Assembly (NCBI GenBank): GCA_028554645.1
Contig: JAQOOI010000064.1
Span: forward strand, 248,001 to 312,000
DNA length: 64,000 nt
Origin: Omphalotus guepiniiformis
Taxonomy: Eukaryota > Basidiomycota > Agaricomycetes > Agaricales > Omphalotaceae
Direction: 5' to 3'
Positions 12,110 to 23,870 of this stretch are shown in pieces. The notes beneath the pieces were generated by a model, which was not told where the DNA came from, searched no databases, and saw only the letters and a program-made list of their open reading frames with translations. Both the position numbers and the translations under genes were made by a program. The stretch's first letter is position 1. Every line of letters starts with the position of its first letter.

Positions 12110-13452
12110 CTAAGTACGAATGCCGACGACCCAACGATCCAGCAACCCCGCAGAAAACAACCCAGCCTCCCAAACCATAAATAGTCTATGCTCTCGCCAT
12201 GCTCCTTCACCCCATCGTTCAACAAAAGTCGTTCTTGAAATTTTATCATCCACCAATTCCTGTTCGCAAGTATAAAAGAGTTCCTCGTATTCACGCGACG
12301 AATTGACCACAGAGTGAATCGTTGCAGATGGTGCGATTGAAGAAACGATTTCGACGATATGCTTGAGAGATACCAGTAAGGGCGAGGAAGTACGTGCGTA
12401 ACCGGCGTCGTTTAGAACATTGAATTGACGGGGAAGGAAGGGAATAGCACAGAGGATGAAGTCGGTACTGAAGGATTCGACGTGTGGCGCGAGAGCGGTG
12501 AAATCGATTGTGGCGGTTGTGCCTCGGGGTTGGCTCTCGATGAACTTTTTGATAGTCGCGTGTAGCTTGGCGAAAGGGATTAGATCAAGAATAAGAGTGC
12601 TTTGCAAGTCCTTGACAGGTGGCAGTAGTCGAGTGTTTCCGTTTGATATACGCGCCTTCGTTGAAACTACCCTTGCTCAGCATTGAATGTGCATTCTCAA
12701 GCGCGATGTTTTTTCTTCTTTACCTGAGACGGACGAAGGAGTTTCCTACATCAAATATAAGCACCGACGAGAACCCGGAAAGGCGATGGCTTCGCCCGTA
12801 CCTTGGTAATATCATTTGTCCAAGAAGTCCAAGCAAACACGCGTATCCACCAAGACGCTCCAAGGCGCAACGAAACCAGGAATCCATCTACGTACAGTAC
12901 ATTGCGAAATAAAGATGCCAGGTCGGATCCGTCACGAAGTTCCAATCTTCCTTCAATAATATCACGTAGAAGCATTGAAAGATCCAAGGTGATTTCCTGT
13001 TTGCAGAGTCCGACGTGAATAGTCTTGGTGATGACATCCGGTGACCATCTTGCTCTAGTTGGTATTATAAAGCTTGAGAGGGCCCGAAGCGCTTCGCGAT
13101 GTGAAGGAGATGAGGTTTGGTACCCTTTTCGTTGTTGACGAGAAAGAGCGCAGACTCGGAAGCACAGCAAGAGGCAGACTAGAGAGATGAACGAGCATGA
13201 TAGCCATACGGAGCGATTCGAGGTGTTCATTTCGAGTTGGTATTTCTGTAAAATATCTTGCGAGTTGAAGTATAAATCGTAGAATTGAACATTGAAAGTC
13301 TGGCGAAGGAAATTGAACTGCATGATGGTGGATGGATGATAAGTTGTTGAACTGTTCGAGTTCGCTGCACCCATCATGGTCCTCGGCCCCTCTGCATCCT
13401 TCAACCTCCGTGATTGCTTGATCTCCGTTGGCATCGCTTCCAGAATGTTCAC
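12110..13452 (-). CDS. Unrecognised protein with one hydrophobic segment
   Basis: I do not recognise the family. The minus-strand frame can be joined over at least two introns. Exon 1 holds a hydrophobic stretch (SFISLVCLLLCFRVCAL) that could be one membrane span. It is followed by a helical, regular region (ITLDLSMLLRDIIEGRLELR). Later exons give LLPPVKDLQSTLILDLIPFA and a C-terminal part rich in aromatic and charged residues (ERWGEGAWREHRLFMVWEAG), ending at 12110. The start shown is the first ATG of the open frame; an internal ATG at about 13323 is also possible. The start lies only about 75 bp from the divergent metacaspase start, so the two genes must share a very compact promoter. Confidence 0.6.
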
Positions 13453-13526
13453 ATATATAAGCAGCAGTACTAGTGACTCGGTGCCTATCTGAACTTTGCA
13501 TATTCTGACAAAAGTTTAGCAACTCA

Positions 13527-15072
13527 ATGGAGCGCTCACATGAAGTCTTCAGTACAGAAGAGCGCTACGAGGTGACGACGACGACGAGGCAAGAATGGTT
13601 CAGTTCGAACTGTACAGGAAGGAAGAAAGCACTTTTGATTGGAATAAATTACACCGAAACTGACAGTGCGTATCCTTCAATAATAAACTTGACTGATATA
13701 TTTTAACGCTTCGTGAGCTAGGCGCACTCGATGGGTGTCATTCCGATGTAGATCGAATGTACCAATTCTTGACAGTGACTTATGGCTTCACTGAGGATGC
13801 TATCGTCGTTCTCAAAGACCACGAGTCACTTGAACAGGAATATCAGCCTACCAGGAACAATATGGTTCGTGCGGATCCCTTTCATCGGTTGACTTCTGCT
13901 CAACAACTTAGCTCTACTGGATGCGGTGGCTCGTGGAAGGCGCTGAGCCTCACGATTCACTCTTCTTTCACTACTCCGGGCATGGTGGACAACGTGAGGA
14001 CCGCGAGGGCGACGAGATAGACTATTATGATGAATGCATCTACCCACTTGACTCTATAGCACTTTCGAATGCCTCGGATGAAGAAATACGTGCTGCAGCG
14101 AGGAATGTTCTCGTTGACGACGTGCTACATAAAGTGTTGGTGTCACCACTTCCCATGGGCACGCGGCTCACCGCGATCTTCGATTCATGCCACTCGGGAT
14201 CGGTTCTTGACCTCCCATTCGTGTACGCTGCAGCTTCTGGGAGGTTGAAGGAAGGTGAGTATCTGGATGATGAGGACAAGGATCATGAGGCGGAGACGGG
14301 ATGGATGCGAAAGGGCAGGGGTGTGCTTGCACTGGAGAATAAAGAGGTGCTTAAAGTGAAGAGGAGCGTGTTCGAAGTGAAAGACATGCTGGAGGCTACG
14401 AAGAGTATCTTGTACGAGACTGGGCAGAAGCTATTTGTGGAAGGTGATAATGAGGGAGCTTTAACGGGTTTGGAGAGGCTGCATGGCGTCAAAGCGCATG
14501 TCAAGAAAGTCGAAGAGATGCAGAAGACGGATCAAAGTCTCGCGGACGTCGTGAGTACCTCTTGCTCTTCGACTACGTTGAGTAATGCCTGATCACTTGG
14601 TGTGTAGATTTTGATATCTGGATGTAAAGATACCCAGGTCAGTGCTGATGCGACTGAAGATGGTGTACCAACAGGCGCGTTAAGTTGGGGCTTCATGTCT
14701 TCTCTAAGTAAGTTTTCTCCTCGTTGTTGTATCGTATAACCGCTAGATCACTCTCGTCCATATGTAGAGGAGAAGCCTGAGCCTACTTATTTTGAGCTAC
14801 TCAACAAGAGTAAGTCAAGTCGTACCATCCTACCCGTGCTGATACAATTTGCTTTGACAGTCCGAGACAAAGTAAGAGCTCATTCATAGGTTTCCGCGGA
14901 TGTCTTTGTTGAATGCTGTTTGATAGTTGAGGAAAGAGAAATATGCACAGCTACCCCAGCTTTCATCTGGCCACCCTATGGACTTGAGTAAACTTTTTAT
15001 AATTCTTCTTTGTATAATAGGAATGCTAATGCTGATGTCCGGTTTGTATCAGATACTGGGTTCCTCGCGTGA
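13527..15072 (+). CDS. MCA1: Type I metacaspase without a long prodomain
   Basis: Caspase-like cysteine peptidase (C14B) that cleaves after Arg/Lys and acts in fungal stress responses, cell death and protein quality control. The start ATG is followed by a short N-terminus with a run of four Thr codons (ACG repeats). The p20 fold comes next: KKALLIGINY, then the catalytic His in FFHYSGHGGQ and the catalytic Cys in AIFDSCHSGS. A charged insert lies between p20 and p10, and the p10 part (ILISGCKDTQVSADA, ALSWGFMSSL) follows in small exons. One exon is only 11 nt (14861-14871), encoding part of KIRDK. The protein ends MDLNTGFLA. The Pro/Gln-rich prodomain of yeast Mca1 is missing, as in many basidiomycete paralogues. 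Both catalytic residues are present. Confidence 0.95.
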
Positions 15073-15240
15073 TGTGTCTGACAAAGGAATTTGTAGCCCC
15101 TGTGATATCTTTGTCCTTGTTAGAGAATCAAGAAATTAGTTTCCCCGGATAGTTGGAGCCCCGACGTCATCTTCGATGGCAATACCTCGCAGTAAGATAT
15201 AAAGGCGTTTGCGCAGCTCGTAACACCTTCACTCTCACCA

Positions 15241-15962
15241 TGCTCTTCACCTCCATTATTGCAGCTGCTTCTACCTTATTACTCTCCGTAGATGTTGTGA
15301 ATTCCCAGGTATTCAATGACAATAATAACACGAGTACGGCTGGAAAGATTGTGGGGGGAGTCGTCGTAGGCACGAATTTTTCACTCTTCAATCTCAACAG
15401 TCTCCTGATTTTCTTGCCAGGATGTCTAGTTGTCATCGCCCTCCTCCTCATCTTGTGTATGGTACGGCGGCGCCGTCGTGCGCGGCGGTACGTTCCCTCC
15501 GCGGCACCTGGAACAGGTGCGCCGGGAGCGGCGGGTCCAGGTTGGGGTTCAGGGTTTGCAGGTGGAAAGCCTATGTTCGGTGGTGTCGGAATATTCGGAA
15601 AACACAATCACACACAAAATCCAGTTGCGCCGCAGGGAGGCGCAAACAATAACTATGCAGCCAATTATCCTGCACCCGGTCAACCGCCGTCACACGGACA
15701 GCCGGGGTTTAGCAACAATGGGTACCAACAGCCTTCCACACCCCCACCCCCACCCTACGGGTCAGATGAAACTGCAGTAGGTGTCAGTACCTACACATAA
15801 ATTGCACAGAGTGGCTCATTACCGTTTTAGTCTCCTGCCCCCCCGCCAGCTGCCCATGTTCATGTGAGTTTATGCATGTCCCCAGGCTTTCGCCCGTACT
15901 AATGTGTGTCTTGTCTCCAGGGAGGTTTGAACAATCCATTCGTTGGTGGATTCCGACCTTGA
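15241..15962 (+). CDS. Small type I membrane protein A (signal peptide, one TM, Pro/Gly-rich PPxY tail)
   Basis: Family not recognised. An N-terminal signal peptide (MLFTSIIAAASTLLLSVDVV) is followed by a very short Asn/Thr-rich ectodomain with NxT/NxS sequons. One hydrophobic span (LVVIALLLILC) ends in a strongly basic stop-transfer run of Arg residues. The cytosolic tail is rich in Gly, Pro, Asn and Gln and contains PPPPPYG, a match to the PPxY motif bound by WW domains of Rsp5/Nedd4-type ligases. The last exons give SPAPPPAAHVH and GGLNNPFVGGFRP. The segment 15370-15420 (51 nt, in frame) is best read as a GC-AG intron because the neighbouring paralogue has an intron at the same place and phase; if retained it adds 17 residues before the TM. 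Tandem paralogue: 16212-16947. Confidence 0.75.
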
Positions 15963-16211
15963 AACGTATACATACCATAATTAATAATGGAATCTGTACT
16001 ATTAAGCATATCTAGCATATACATATAATGACTCGTACACGCATACACGAATCTGTTAACACGGATGCGTACTGGTTTTCACAAAATGAGTGTTCGACTT
16101 AGACTAAAAATGTGAATGTGTCGAGGTAGGTCGATAAGATAAGATGATCGTAGACCGATCAAGATTCGCACAAATATATTTGAGGGCTGTTTCGAGCACG
16201 CCATTCCCACA

Positions 16212-16947
16212 ATGGCATTCTTGTCTCTTGCTTTCATCTTTACAACGGTAGTACCGCTTGTAAATGCTCAGATCGTCGTAGAGCGACATCGAAGTGTTGC
16301 TTCCAGAATCATTGCAGGCGTTATCGTTGGTGAGTTCGATCCACCTTTATTATCATCAATTGCTGAGCTTCAGCAAACTTCCACAAAGGTGTACTCTTTC
16401 TGCTTGCATTGGTCGCCTTCTTTGTGGCCCGCAGACGGAGGAATAGAACATTTGCAAACATAGCGCTTACTCGACCACCACCTCCTCAAGGATACTGGAC
16501 TTCTCCTCCGCCTGAACAATGGACACCATACAACACCTTTGCACATAGTCAGCCGCAGCAGTTCACTCCTAATCAGGCAGGGTATGCTGGATATGACACC
16601 GGAACTTACCCACCCGCCTTAAATACGAACCCTGCGTATGGGAAAGAAGGTGGTTATTTTGGCAACGCCGCTGCAGGAGGCTATGCTCCTGTGAGTCTCT
16701 ATATGATTCTCTTGGTACCCTCCGTTTCATTTTTATGTTCAGCCGCCTGGTCCTCCTCCAAATCATCCCTATCCCATGGGATCGTATCAAGCTGTAAGTT
16801 CTTACAAAGGCAGAATTGAGTCTCACTATCTTCGCCTAATCATTTCGTATTTATAGCCTCCTGGTCCTCCCCCGCAAGCACATGTCACTGGGGTGAGTCG
16901 TCATTTGTTTTTCTGGCTCTTATCTCCTGACGCTGCTTCTCCAGTAA
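16212..16947 (+). CDS. Small type I membrane protein B, tandem paralogue of the preceding gene
   Basis: Same plan as the gene 250 bp upstream: signal peptide (MAFLSLAFIFTTVVPLVNAQ), short ectodomain, the motif IIAGVIVG where A has IVGGVVVG, one TM (VLFLLALVAFFVA), an RRRRNR stop-transfer and a Pro-rich cytosolic tail. The intron after GVIVG has normal GT-AG sites and phase 1, matching the position inferred in gene A. The tail has repeated PPGPPP blocks, each on its own small exon, but no exact PPxY. The final intron ends directly before the stop codon TAA (16945-16947), so the last exon contributes only the stop. The pair clearly arose by duplication and has diverged in the tail. Function unknown; an adaptor role is inference. 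Confidence 0.72.
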
Positions 16948-17379
16948 ATCGTGACTAGTACTTTTGTACAATATGGACTACCTAACACACACTACTACCG
17001 ACTCCTGTATGTATGTATAACAGTTCAGACTGTACTAGCAATGTACAATGCATTTATAATCGGCTCTTCATCACAAACGCGAATCGACGTTTGAGTTTCG
17101 TTATCGTCCGTATTCGCTCGGTGGCATGAAAAAGAACATATAAGACACCAGCAAGATTTAAACCTGCGCACTCAAGAGGTGCAAATGCCGAGAAAGAGTT
17201 GAATCTGTAGTGCCCAGAAGCAACACTAAGTAGCTACGACTTCCGTTTCGTAAATTGGCTCTCGTGAGGTTCAGACACAATATATAATCTGCTACTATTA
17301 CACATTCATACAACTTGGAAGTCAATTCCATCAACCTAATGAGTCTGATGATTGCTCCTAAAATCCTAGTAGACCGAAA
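16948..17379. other. Intergenic, convergent 3' ends
   Basis: About 430 bp between the 3' end of membrane protein B and the 3' end of the RNA-dependent RNA polymerase. It is A/T-rich and presumably holds both 3' UTRs. No gene, repeat or structured element was seen. Confidence 0.6.
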
Positions 17380-20300
17380 CTACAGAATTGGGTCAGCAGC
17401 GCCCAAATTCTGCAGTTCATCCAAACAGAAGAAAATACTACGCAGAGCAATAAGTCCAAAGCTATTAGCCCCAAACTCGCCCTGAGCACCCTCTCGGAGA
17501 CTCAAGTCCCATGCCCACCAAGCACGTTCCAACACAAACAATAATGACGCGGAGTCAAGATCTTCCGTGTCACTCTCACGTAGATGCGGTGGGTAGAAAC
17601 TTCGCTGAACTTCTTCTGCCACCATGCTAGCGTGCAGACGCATACGGTAAATACGATCTTTCCTCCACCTCTTCTGAGAGCATTTAGCTAGGATTGTGCC
17701 GATGACGACCTCTTCCTCAAGGAGTCTGACACCTGGAGTATTGGAGAGCGTATGGGTTGCGCAAATGTACCTCAATTCGTCAGAGTACTTTTTGAAAGTG
17801 CTCTGAAGATCGGGTGATCGACCGTTGGGATCGATGTAAGGTTGGAGGCGGGCTTTCACTAGCGGAAGGAGAACCAGGGATATCGGATCTTTCAGTGGCG
17901 AGAAGTAAGGATTTGGTGCGGGTGGATTTTCAGAGTCTGGGCTGAAATCTTCAGGCTCGTCGAGCGCAACTCTCCGATACATGGATCCTAAAGCCCGATC
18001 GGATTCATAATAGTCGGTTTTCCTAGGACCAACAACTTCGGCAGCATGCCAATCTGGTTTGGGTCGAATCAGTGTCCTAGGAAGTTTATCTTTATCCAAG
18101 TCAACGGGAATTCCTTGTTTCGGAAAGTCGACAGCCTGAGAAGATAGTTGTTTCAGCGTACGAGCGTTGACAAATCAAGTTATTTACCTGAGAAGATAGT
18201 CTTGCCAATTTTAAACAGGCTTCATCGAAAATTCCTTCCTGAGAAAGCAGTCGGGACCTTCGCACAAGACCAGATGGGACATTCCTCGTACCTTCGATTG
18301 ATCTGTTGTCGTGAAGAATGTATAATTGAGTTCAAGCCAGTTTGAGTAGAACACAGGAGGAATTACCTGCGATTACCAACAGGCGGTCTGACAACAAACC
18401 CTGTACCAGGGAGTCAACAGAACAGACTACGTACTGGAAATCTGAAAAGCGTACCAAGACATCGGAATTTATATACTCGACAATGAAGTCGCAAATGTCT
18501 TCTACGGTGCTGTCTCTATCGAGTGTCAGCGTTTGGCCGGGTGGATAATCAGCTGCTGCGCAATTCTCTGGAGGTAATAGGGGTGCATGGCAAATGATAT
18601 CGTACTGGTCACTGTAAGGGGCGTCAGTGTAAAGAAGGCATAAACTTTGTAGGAAATACCCGTCTAGATCTCCACCACCCAGACATGATGCAAGAGATCG
18701 GCTGCCTAAAGCAATCTCTGTTGGCGACGGACAGATAAGCAATGGAACCATTACCCACCAACGCTAGGAAGAACGACAACGTTTTTCATATGGGAAAATA
18801 GGCATAGTTTGTCTGCAGGAGGTTTACCAATGGCATGAACACGTTGTACTGTGGATTGACTTCACTACTTGTCGATGCTTTAAATTAATAGAGTTACTCA
18901 CCATCTCCAGGATGAGCGACAGGACTACGGGATATGGAGCAAGGACCTTCTATCCAGTGGGGATCCCCCCCGGGTCTCTGTATGCACACTATTCCATCCA
19001 ATCAGGATCGTCGTAATCATTGCCTTTGAATTCGGAAAGACAGACCGTAAATGTCAGCCGCTTTTAATGTGAATACATTCTGATATCCAGCTTTCTCATA
19101 AGCAGGCCCTTCGTCTGAGACACCCACAAGGTGGAAGCTCTCTGGAATAGGAATTCTTGCTGACTGTTTAATTTCTCGAAGCACATCCACCCGAGCGACA
19201 TCACGAAGCGTTTTGAAAAAAGCATTTTCGATACACTGCTTCTCCTTCTGCGGTCGGATATCACAATTGAACCGTTCGAATTGTGAAAGCAGCCAGGGCA
19301 GTCGATAGCTCTGTCCTAAAGAGTGTCCCCGCAAGAAATTATGCCAATTACCGATAGAATCGTCAGCTGTGTAAACGTCAGCGACTGCTTTGTCAAGGAG
19401 GTCCTCGAATGTTTCCTTTCTGACTCTGCGGCCCTCTAAGAGAGTGACTAGTGGCCTGTAATGATACTCAGCAATTCTGCCTCTACTAGGGTAATGATAC
19501 GAACCTATTGAGATACGACGTGTTCGGCTTTTCGAATGCCTGCGCTATTTCAATGTCGGCTTCCGTCTCCGTGCTACTTTCAAACTTTTTCATTGATGGC
19601 CGCAATCTCATCCGGATCCCTGTCCCTGATTTGTCAAGCTGCTTGTCCACCGCAACTACGCCTTTATAACCTAAGAATCGAATCTGATACTACATGAAAA
19701 TATGTCAGTGTCGCTGATCACATTTCAAACTTCGTTCGGACTCACAGCTGAAGGCTCTATAGCAAATCGACCGTGATCTCGCCGTAAAGCGCAAAGAGCT
19801 TCCCAAATTTCATGGCCCAGTTCTTCTGAAATTGTACCCACACCATCGGTAAAGAGATAAGGTTTTGTGCCAATGTCATCGACTTCCTCCCATTCATGAC
19901 ATTTTATCTTCACCGAAGGATCTGTCGCTGTGAACGCTTGCGCAAGTCGAGCGGCATATTTCGATGGACACTTCAACAACGCAGTTCCAATGAAGTCGCC
20001 AATCGAACTTCGGACCCTCTCTGCATCGACATATCCTTCGCTCGGGTGGTTGAAGGGATTCATAAACCAGACTGCATGCTCGCGCAGTGCAGAGGATGAG
20101 TATGCAAGAAACTCAAACCGCCTGCCGGCAAGGCTAAACCCCTGCTTCAAGACACTTCCAACGCGCTCTTGAACAAATGATTTTCCGTCGACTTCTCGAT
20201 CCCAACGATAGTTTAATCGGTTTTCATCCCTGAAGTCGACGCGGATGAAGTGGTCCTCGTAGCCTTTGTAACGACGAATGACACGATTGGATTGGACAGG

Positions 20301-21721
20301 GTAGGGACCTTCGAGAAGTAGACGAGTGGGGGCAAACGTGACATGAGAGCAACGGAAAGTGCCTGGCGAGAGAATATTGTCTTTCAGAACGAATTTGGAG
20401 AGTACCCCTTCAAAACACTTGAAAGGGCTATCCTTCGGAGACCGAGCTTGAAGAGCGATACAGTAACTCCGCAACAATTCAGCTGCATAGATACAGCCAT
20501 CTTCGGGATGTCGCTGGCACAACTTGCGAACCCTGGGAAGAAGGTCCTGGATTTCTTGAGTGTGCAACAAACAGTTGTGGAGTAGGGATTCCATCTGGAA
20601 AGCCACTGGCCAATCGAGTTTGTGAAACTCGAGGCGAAGATTATAGAGCGTCTTGTCTTTCAGGTACTGAAACCCTGCAGCTTCGATATGAGCTGGGCCG
20701 ACACAGGTGAGGATTAGATTATCTGCGAGTTCAGCGGTTCTGCAGTAACGCCTGAATACCTCAATGATGTCTTCGTTCGGATCATTGTATAGCGTTATAC
20801 GAAGCTTCTGAGCGTAGGGTGCCACCCTCCCGTGACCAGGATGTAAGCTTCCGACTCTGCGCTTGTATTTTTGATTATCTTCATGGTGATTTCCTGTCTG
20901 TGCACGGTGAAAGTCTTCCTCTTCAAAGGTAGGCGGAGTCAGTGTGTCGAAAACCGCATCTGAATCCGAACTCAGAACCTTCGACTACAAATAAGATATT
21001 CGAAGACGTACACGGGCTTCCATCATATCCAAGGCCAATCTTCGTGATACTCGAGAAATTGATCAGGATCGATGATCCAATCGTATCTGTCATGTCGTTC
21101 CCAAGCTGGAGTAATGCAGGAATTAGCTGGGACTCAAAGAACGATACTTTAACTGACCTTGATGCGAATGAGCTTGTGATCATATTCAAAGCTGAGCCAT
21201 GCCACACTATCTCTCGAGTAATCACGGGCCCACTCAACCGAGAAGCTGCGAGATTTGAGATGCTCGCCTGGCCTTGAGGGATAAGAAGAGCGAAACAGAA
21301 ACCCGAATTGAATAGCATCAACGCGTAATCCATCTCGAAGGTCACGCAATTTTTGCTCGCGCATCTCCTCAATATCGGGACTAATGTACGGAGTTTTCTG
21401 GAGGGTCAAAGCAAGCCCTCTTGGGGGAGGTTTATTTGATCGGTAAAACCTGACTTTGTTACGCCCAAGCTTGAAAGGATTCATCTTGACCCAGTTCAAG
21501 AATTTATCTCCAATGGCAGGGTCTGGAAGAGTCAAGGTTCCAGTCCCAATATTGCGAGCATCGTATTCATCCATGTCGAGTTTCACTTTGAAGTTAAGAA
21601 GCCGTTCATCTTCTGATGCCCGGGGGTGAAACTCCTGCAGATGGAGGATCCGGGAGGCTAGCTGGCGCGTAAGCTCCCACTCATTGATTTCAGTCGGGAG
21701 ATATTGGATATGGATATCCAT
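17380..21721 (-). CDS. RDR: RNA-dependent RNA polymerase (RNA silencing)
   Basis: Eukaryotic cellular RdRP that makes double-stranded RNA for quelling or small-RNA amplification. The start is at 21721 (MDIHIQYLPTEINEWEL), an N-terminal RRM-like region. FDTLTPPTFEEEDFHR marks the conserved middle part. The catalytic region contains FTDGVGTIS, WIEGPCSISRSPVAHPGD, KNVVVLPS and, after joining across an intron at about 18.61-18.66 kb, SLASCLGGGDLDGDQYDII. The catalytic DLDGD triad is therefore intact. The C-terminal part has GLLSDRLLVIAGT and SSQAVDFPKQGIPVDLDK and ends AADPIL. About 1,200 residues, as usual. At least ten introns are needed, several of them in the catalytic region. No Dicer or Argonaute gene is in the window. 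Several RdRP paralogues are usual in Agaricomycetes; I cannot tell which one this is. Confidence 0.95.
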
Positions 21722-21968
21722 GGTGAAAGAGATGGTACGATTGATAAATCGATGTCCTTAGAAGAAAGAAGGAGGGAGTAAAGGCGAAGTTGCAACATGT
21801 TCTTTATATCTGATAGAGTTTATGTTTGAACCTTTCTTTCACTGTGACCGTGACCTCGTCACAATAATTGAGCACATGATTTTACATAAATCTACAACTG
21901 TCATCGAAATTCCCCACAAAAAACCACTTACAGCCCCGCCGGATCTTGACAATGTAACCGTGGCTTTC

Positions 21969-23657
21969 ATGTTGACCAACACTTTCAGGCTACCAGCAGC
22001 GAGCAGACTATCTCGCCTAATAGGTCTTCAAGCTCGTTGGAATTCTTCCGAAGCCGCTATAGAGCCGCCATCAGCTGGTGGTCATTCACCTTCTGTCTCG
22101 ACTTCTCAATTACTTAAAACCACGCGAGATACTGCTTTGAGGACACCTGGAATCGTATGGGCTGAGAGTGACGATGGGTCTGGAATATCTGGCAACATCG
22201 TCGGTGGGAGAGAGACACGTAAGATGAATACATATCAAGCAGTGAGGGATGCAATGAGGTATTCCTTTGTTGTCTGCCGTTTCCTTCTGCCGTTTCCTGT
22301 CTGATCTGAACTGAACGTGTACAGCATCGCCTTGACTAAAGATGACAGTGCTGTTGTCTTCGGAGAGGACGTCGCTTTTGGAGGTGTCTTCAGATGTACC
22401 ATGGTGAGTCTATCTTGTCTCACGCGCCTAAGTTACTACCTCATTTCCATTGAGATAGGGGCTCGCGGAAGAGTTTGGTGAGAAACTTGGCATCTAGTGC
22501 CTTCTTGCAGATTTGACTCTTCATAGGGCGTGAAAGAGTATTTAACACGCCGTTGACGGAACAGGGAATCGTTGGTTTCGGTATCGGTTTAGCGGCCATG
22601 GGCCATACTGCCATCGCCGAGATCCAGTTTGCAGATTATATTTACCCAGCTTTTGACCAGGTGAGCCACCGTTTCTAGCTAACGCAGGCTAACTCAAACC
22701 TTGATGAAAGATCGTCAATGAAGCCGCGAAGATTAGATATCGCTCCGGTGGTCAATTTAATGTTGGCGGGCTAACAGTTCGGACGCCAACCATGTCGGTC
22801 GTGAGTCTAAACGTCCTGAAATGTCTATCGCCTTTGCGCTCATCGTCCATACTATTAAGGGACACGGGGGGTTGTACCATTCTCAATCACCTGAAGGTTT
22901 CTTTATGGGCGCATCTGGTTTAAAGGTAATTTACAACACGCCTGTTATATGAATCGTAGTGGACTGAGCCTCATCAGGTTGTGATACCACGATCTCCAAT
23001 TCAGGCCAAAGGTCTATTGCTGGGCTCTATCAGAGACCCGAACCCGGTGATATTTATGGAACCAAAGATTTTATATCGTTCTGCAGGTAAATATCTTTCC
23101 TATGGTCTGTGTGCCTTCAATAACATTTTGTAGTCGAACAGGTTCCCATAGATGATTTTACTCTTCCTCTCGGGAGCGCTGAAACGCTTATCCGTGGATC
23201 AGACCTTACGCTTCTCAGCTGGGGCACTCCTGTTTTCCACTGTGAGACTGCTCTCCATATGTTGGCAAACCCTCCCCCTTCTATTGAGCAACATATTCCC
23301 ACTTCGCTCCGTGCGACGAAGGTCGAGTTAATTGATCTTCGTTCTATATTGCCTTGGGATATTGAGACAGTGACGGAGAGCGTCAAACGGACAGGAAGAC
23401 TAGTTATTGTGCATGAGGCGGGTATGACGGCAGGTGTAGGAGCTGAAATAAGCGCACAAGTACAGAAGAGATGTTTCTTAAAGCTGGATGCACCCATCAA
23501 GCGAGTGACAGGCTGGGAGTAAGTCTGCTACTTTACTGTCATGATCAGAGCTGATACAATTCCCCCCAGCACTCCGGTTGCACTTCAGTACGAGAAATTC
23601 CACATACCTGATGCTCTTCGTGTTCTAGATGCAGTGATGGAAACTTTATCCTATTAA
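21969..23657 (+). CDS. BCKDHB: Branched-chain 2-oxoacid dehydrogenase E1 beta subunit, mitochondrial
   Basis: Beta subunit of the thiamine-diphosphate E1 component that decarboxylates the 2-oxoacids of Val, Leu and Ile in the mitochondrial matrix. The N-terminus ([19 protein letters not shown]) is Arg/Ser-rich without acids, a classical presequence. The body has [91 protein letters not shown] and, at the C-terminus, [14 protein letters not shown] and [15 protein letters not shown]. These are the signatures of E1-beta rather than pyruvate dehydrogenase beta ([18 protein letters not shown]). Length is close to 410 residues. The stop is at 23655-23657. About eight introns are needed. It is divergent from the RdRP gene across 247 bp. 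Confidence 0.95.
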
Positions 23658-23870
23658 TTTGTTGGTGTCGTGGTGGTTCCCAGTGTGCGCGGCGCCTGGG
23701 AGGAAGTATCAGTGGTAATCGAATTAGCGTTCTTGTACAATTGTAGAAACGTTTGGAGTAAAATATACTGGAGGCAGTCGCGTCCTTGCGTTCTAGAAGA
23801 AAGACTCTATACGCGGAAGTGTGAGAGAATGCTGCTGCCGGCTCCCTCAGGACCTTTGACCAAAACGGGC

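Noticed and set aside
13560..13590. Microsatellite (gac/acg triplet run)
   Set aside because: Only four to five units, in frame inside the metacaspase N-terminus (Thr run); not a notable repeat locus.
17150..17195. tRNA-like T-arm (a ggtttaaatc-like box on the minus strand)
   Set aside because: The flanking bases do not form a T stem, and there is no A box or acceptor stem at the right distance.
18332..19334. Apparent break of the RdRP catalytic core into separate frames with stops
   Set aside because: Joining across introns restores WIEGPCSISRSPVAHPGD and DLDGDQYD, so the gene is intact, not a pseudogene.
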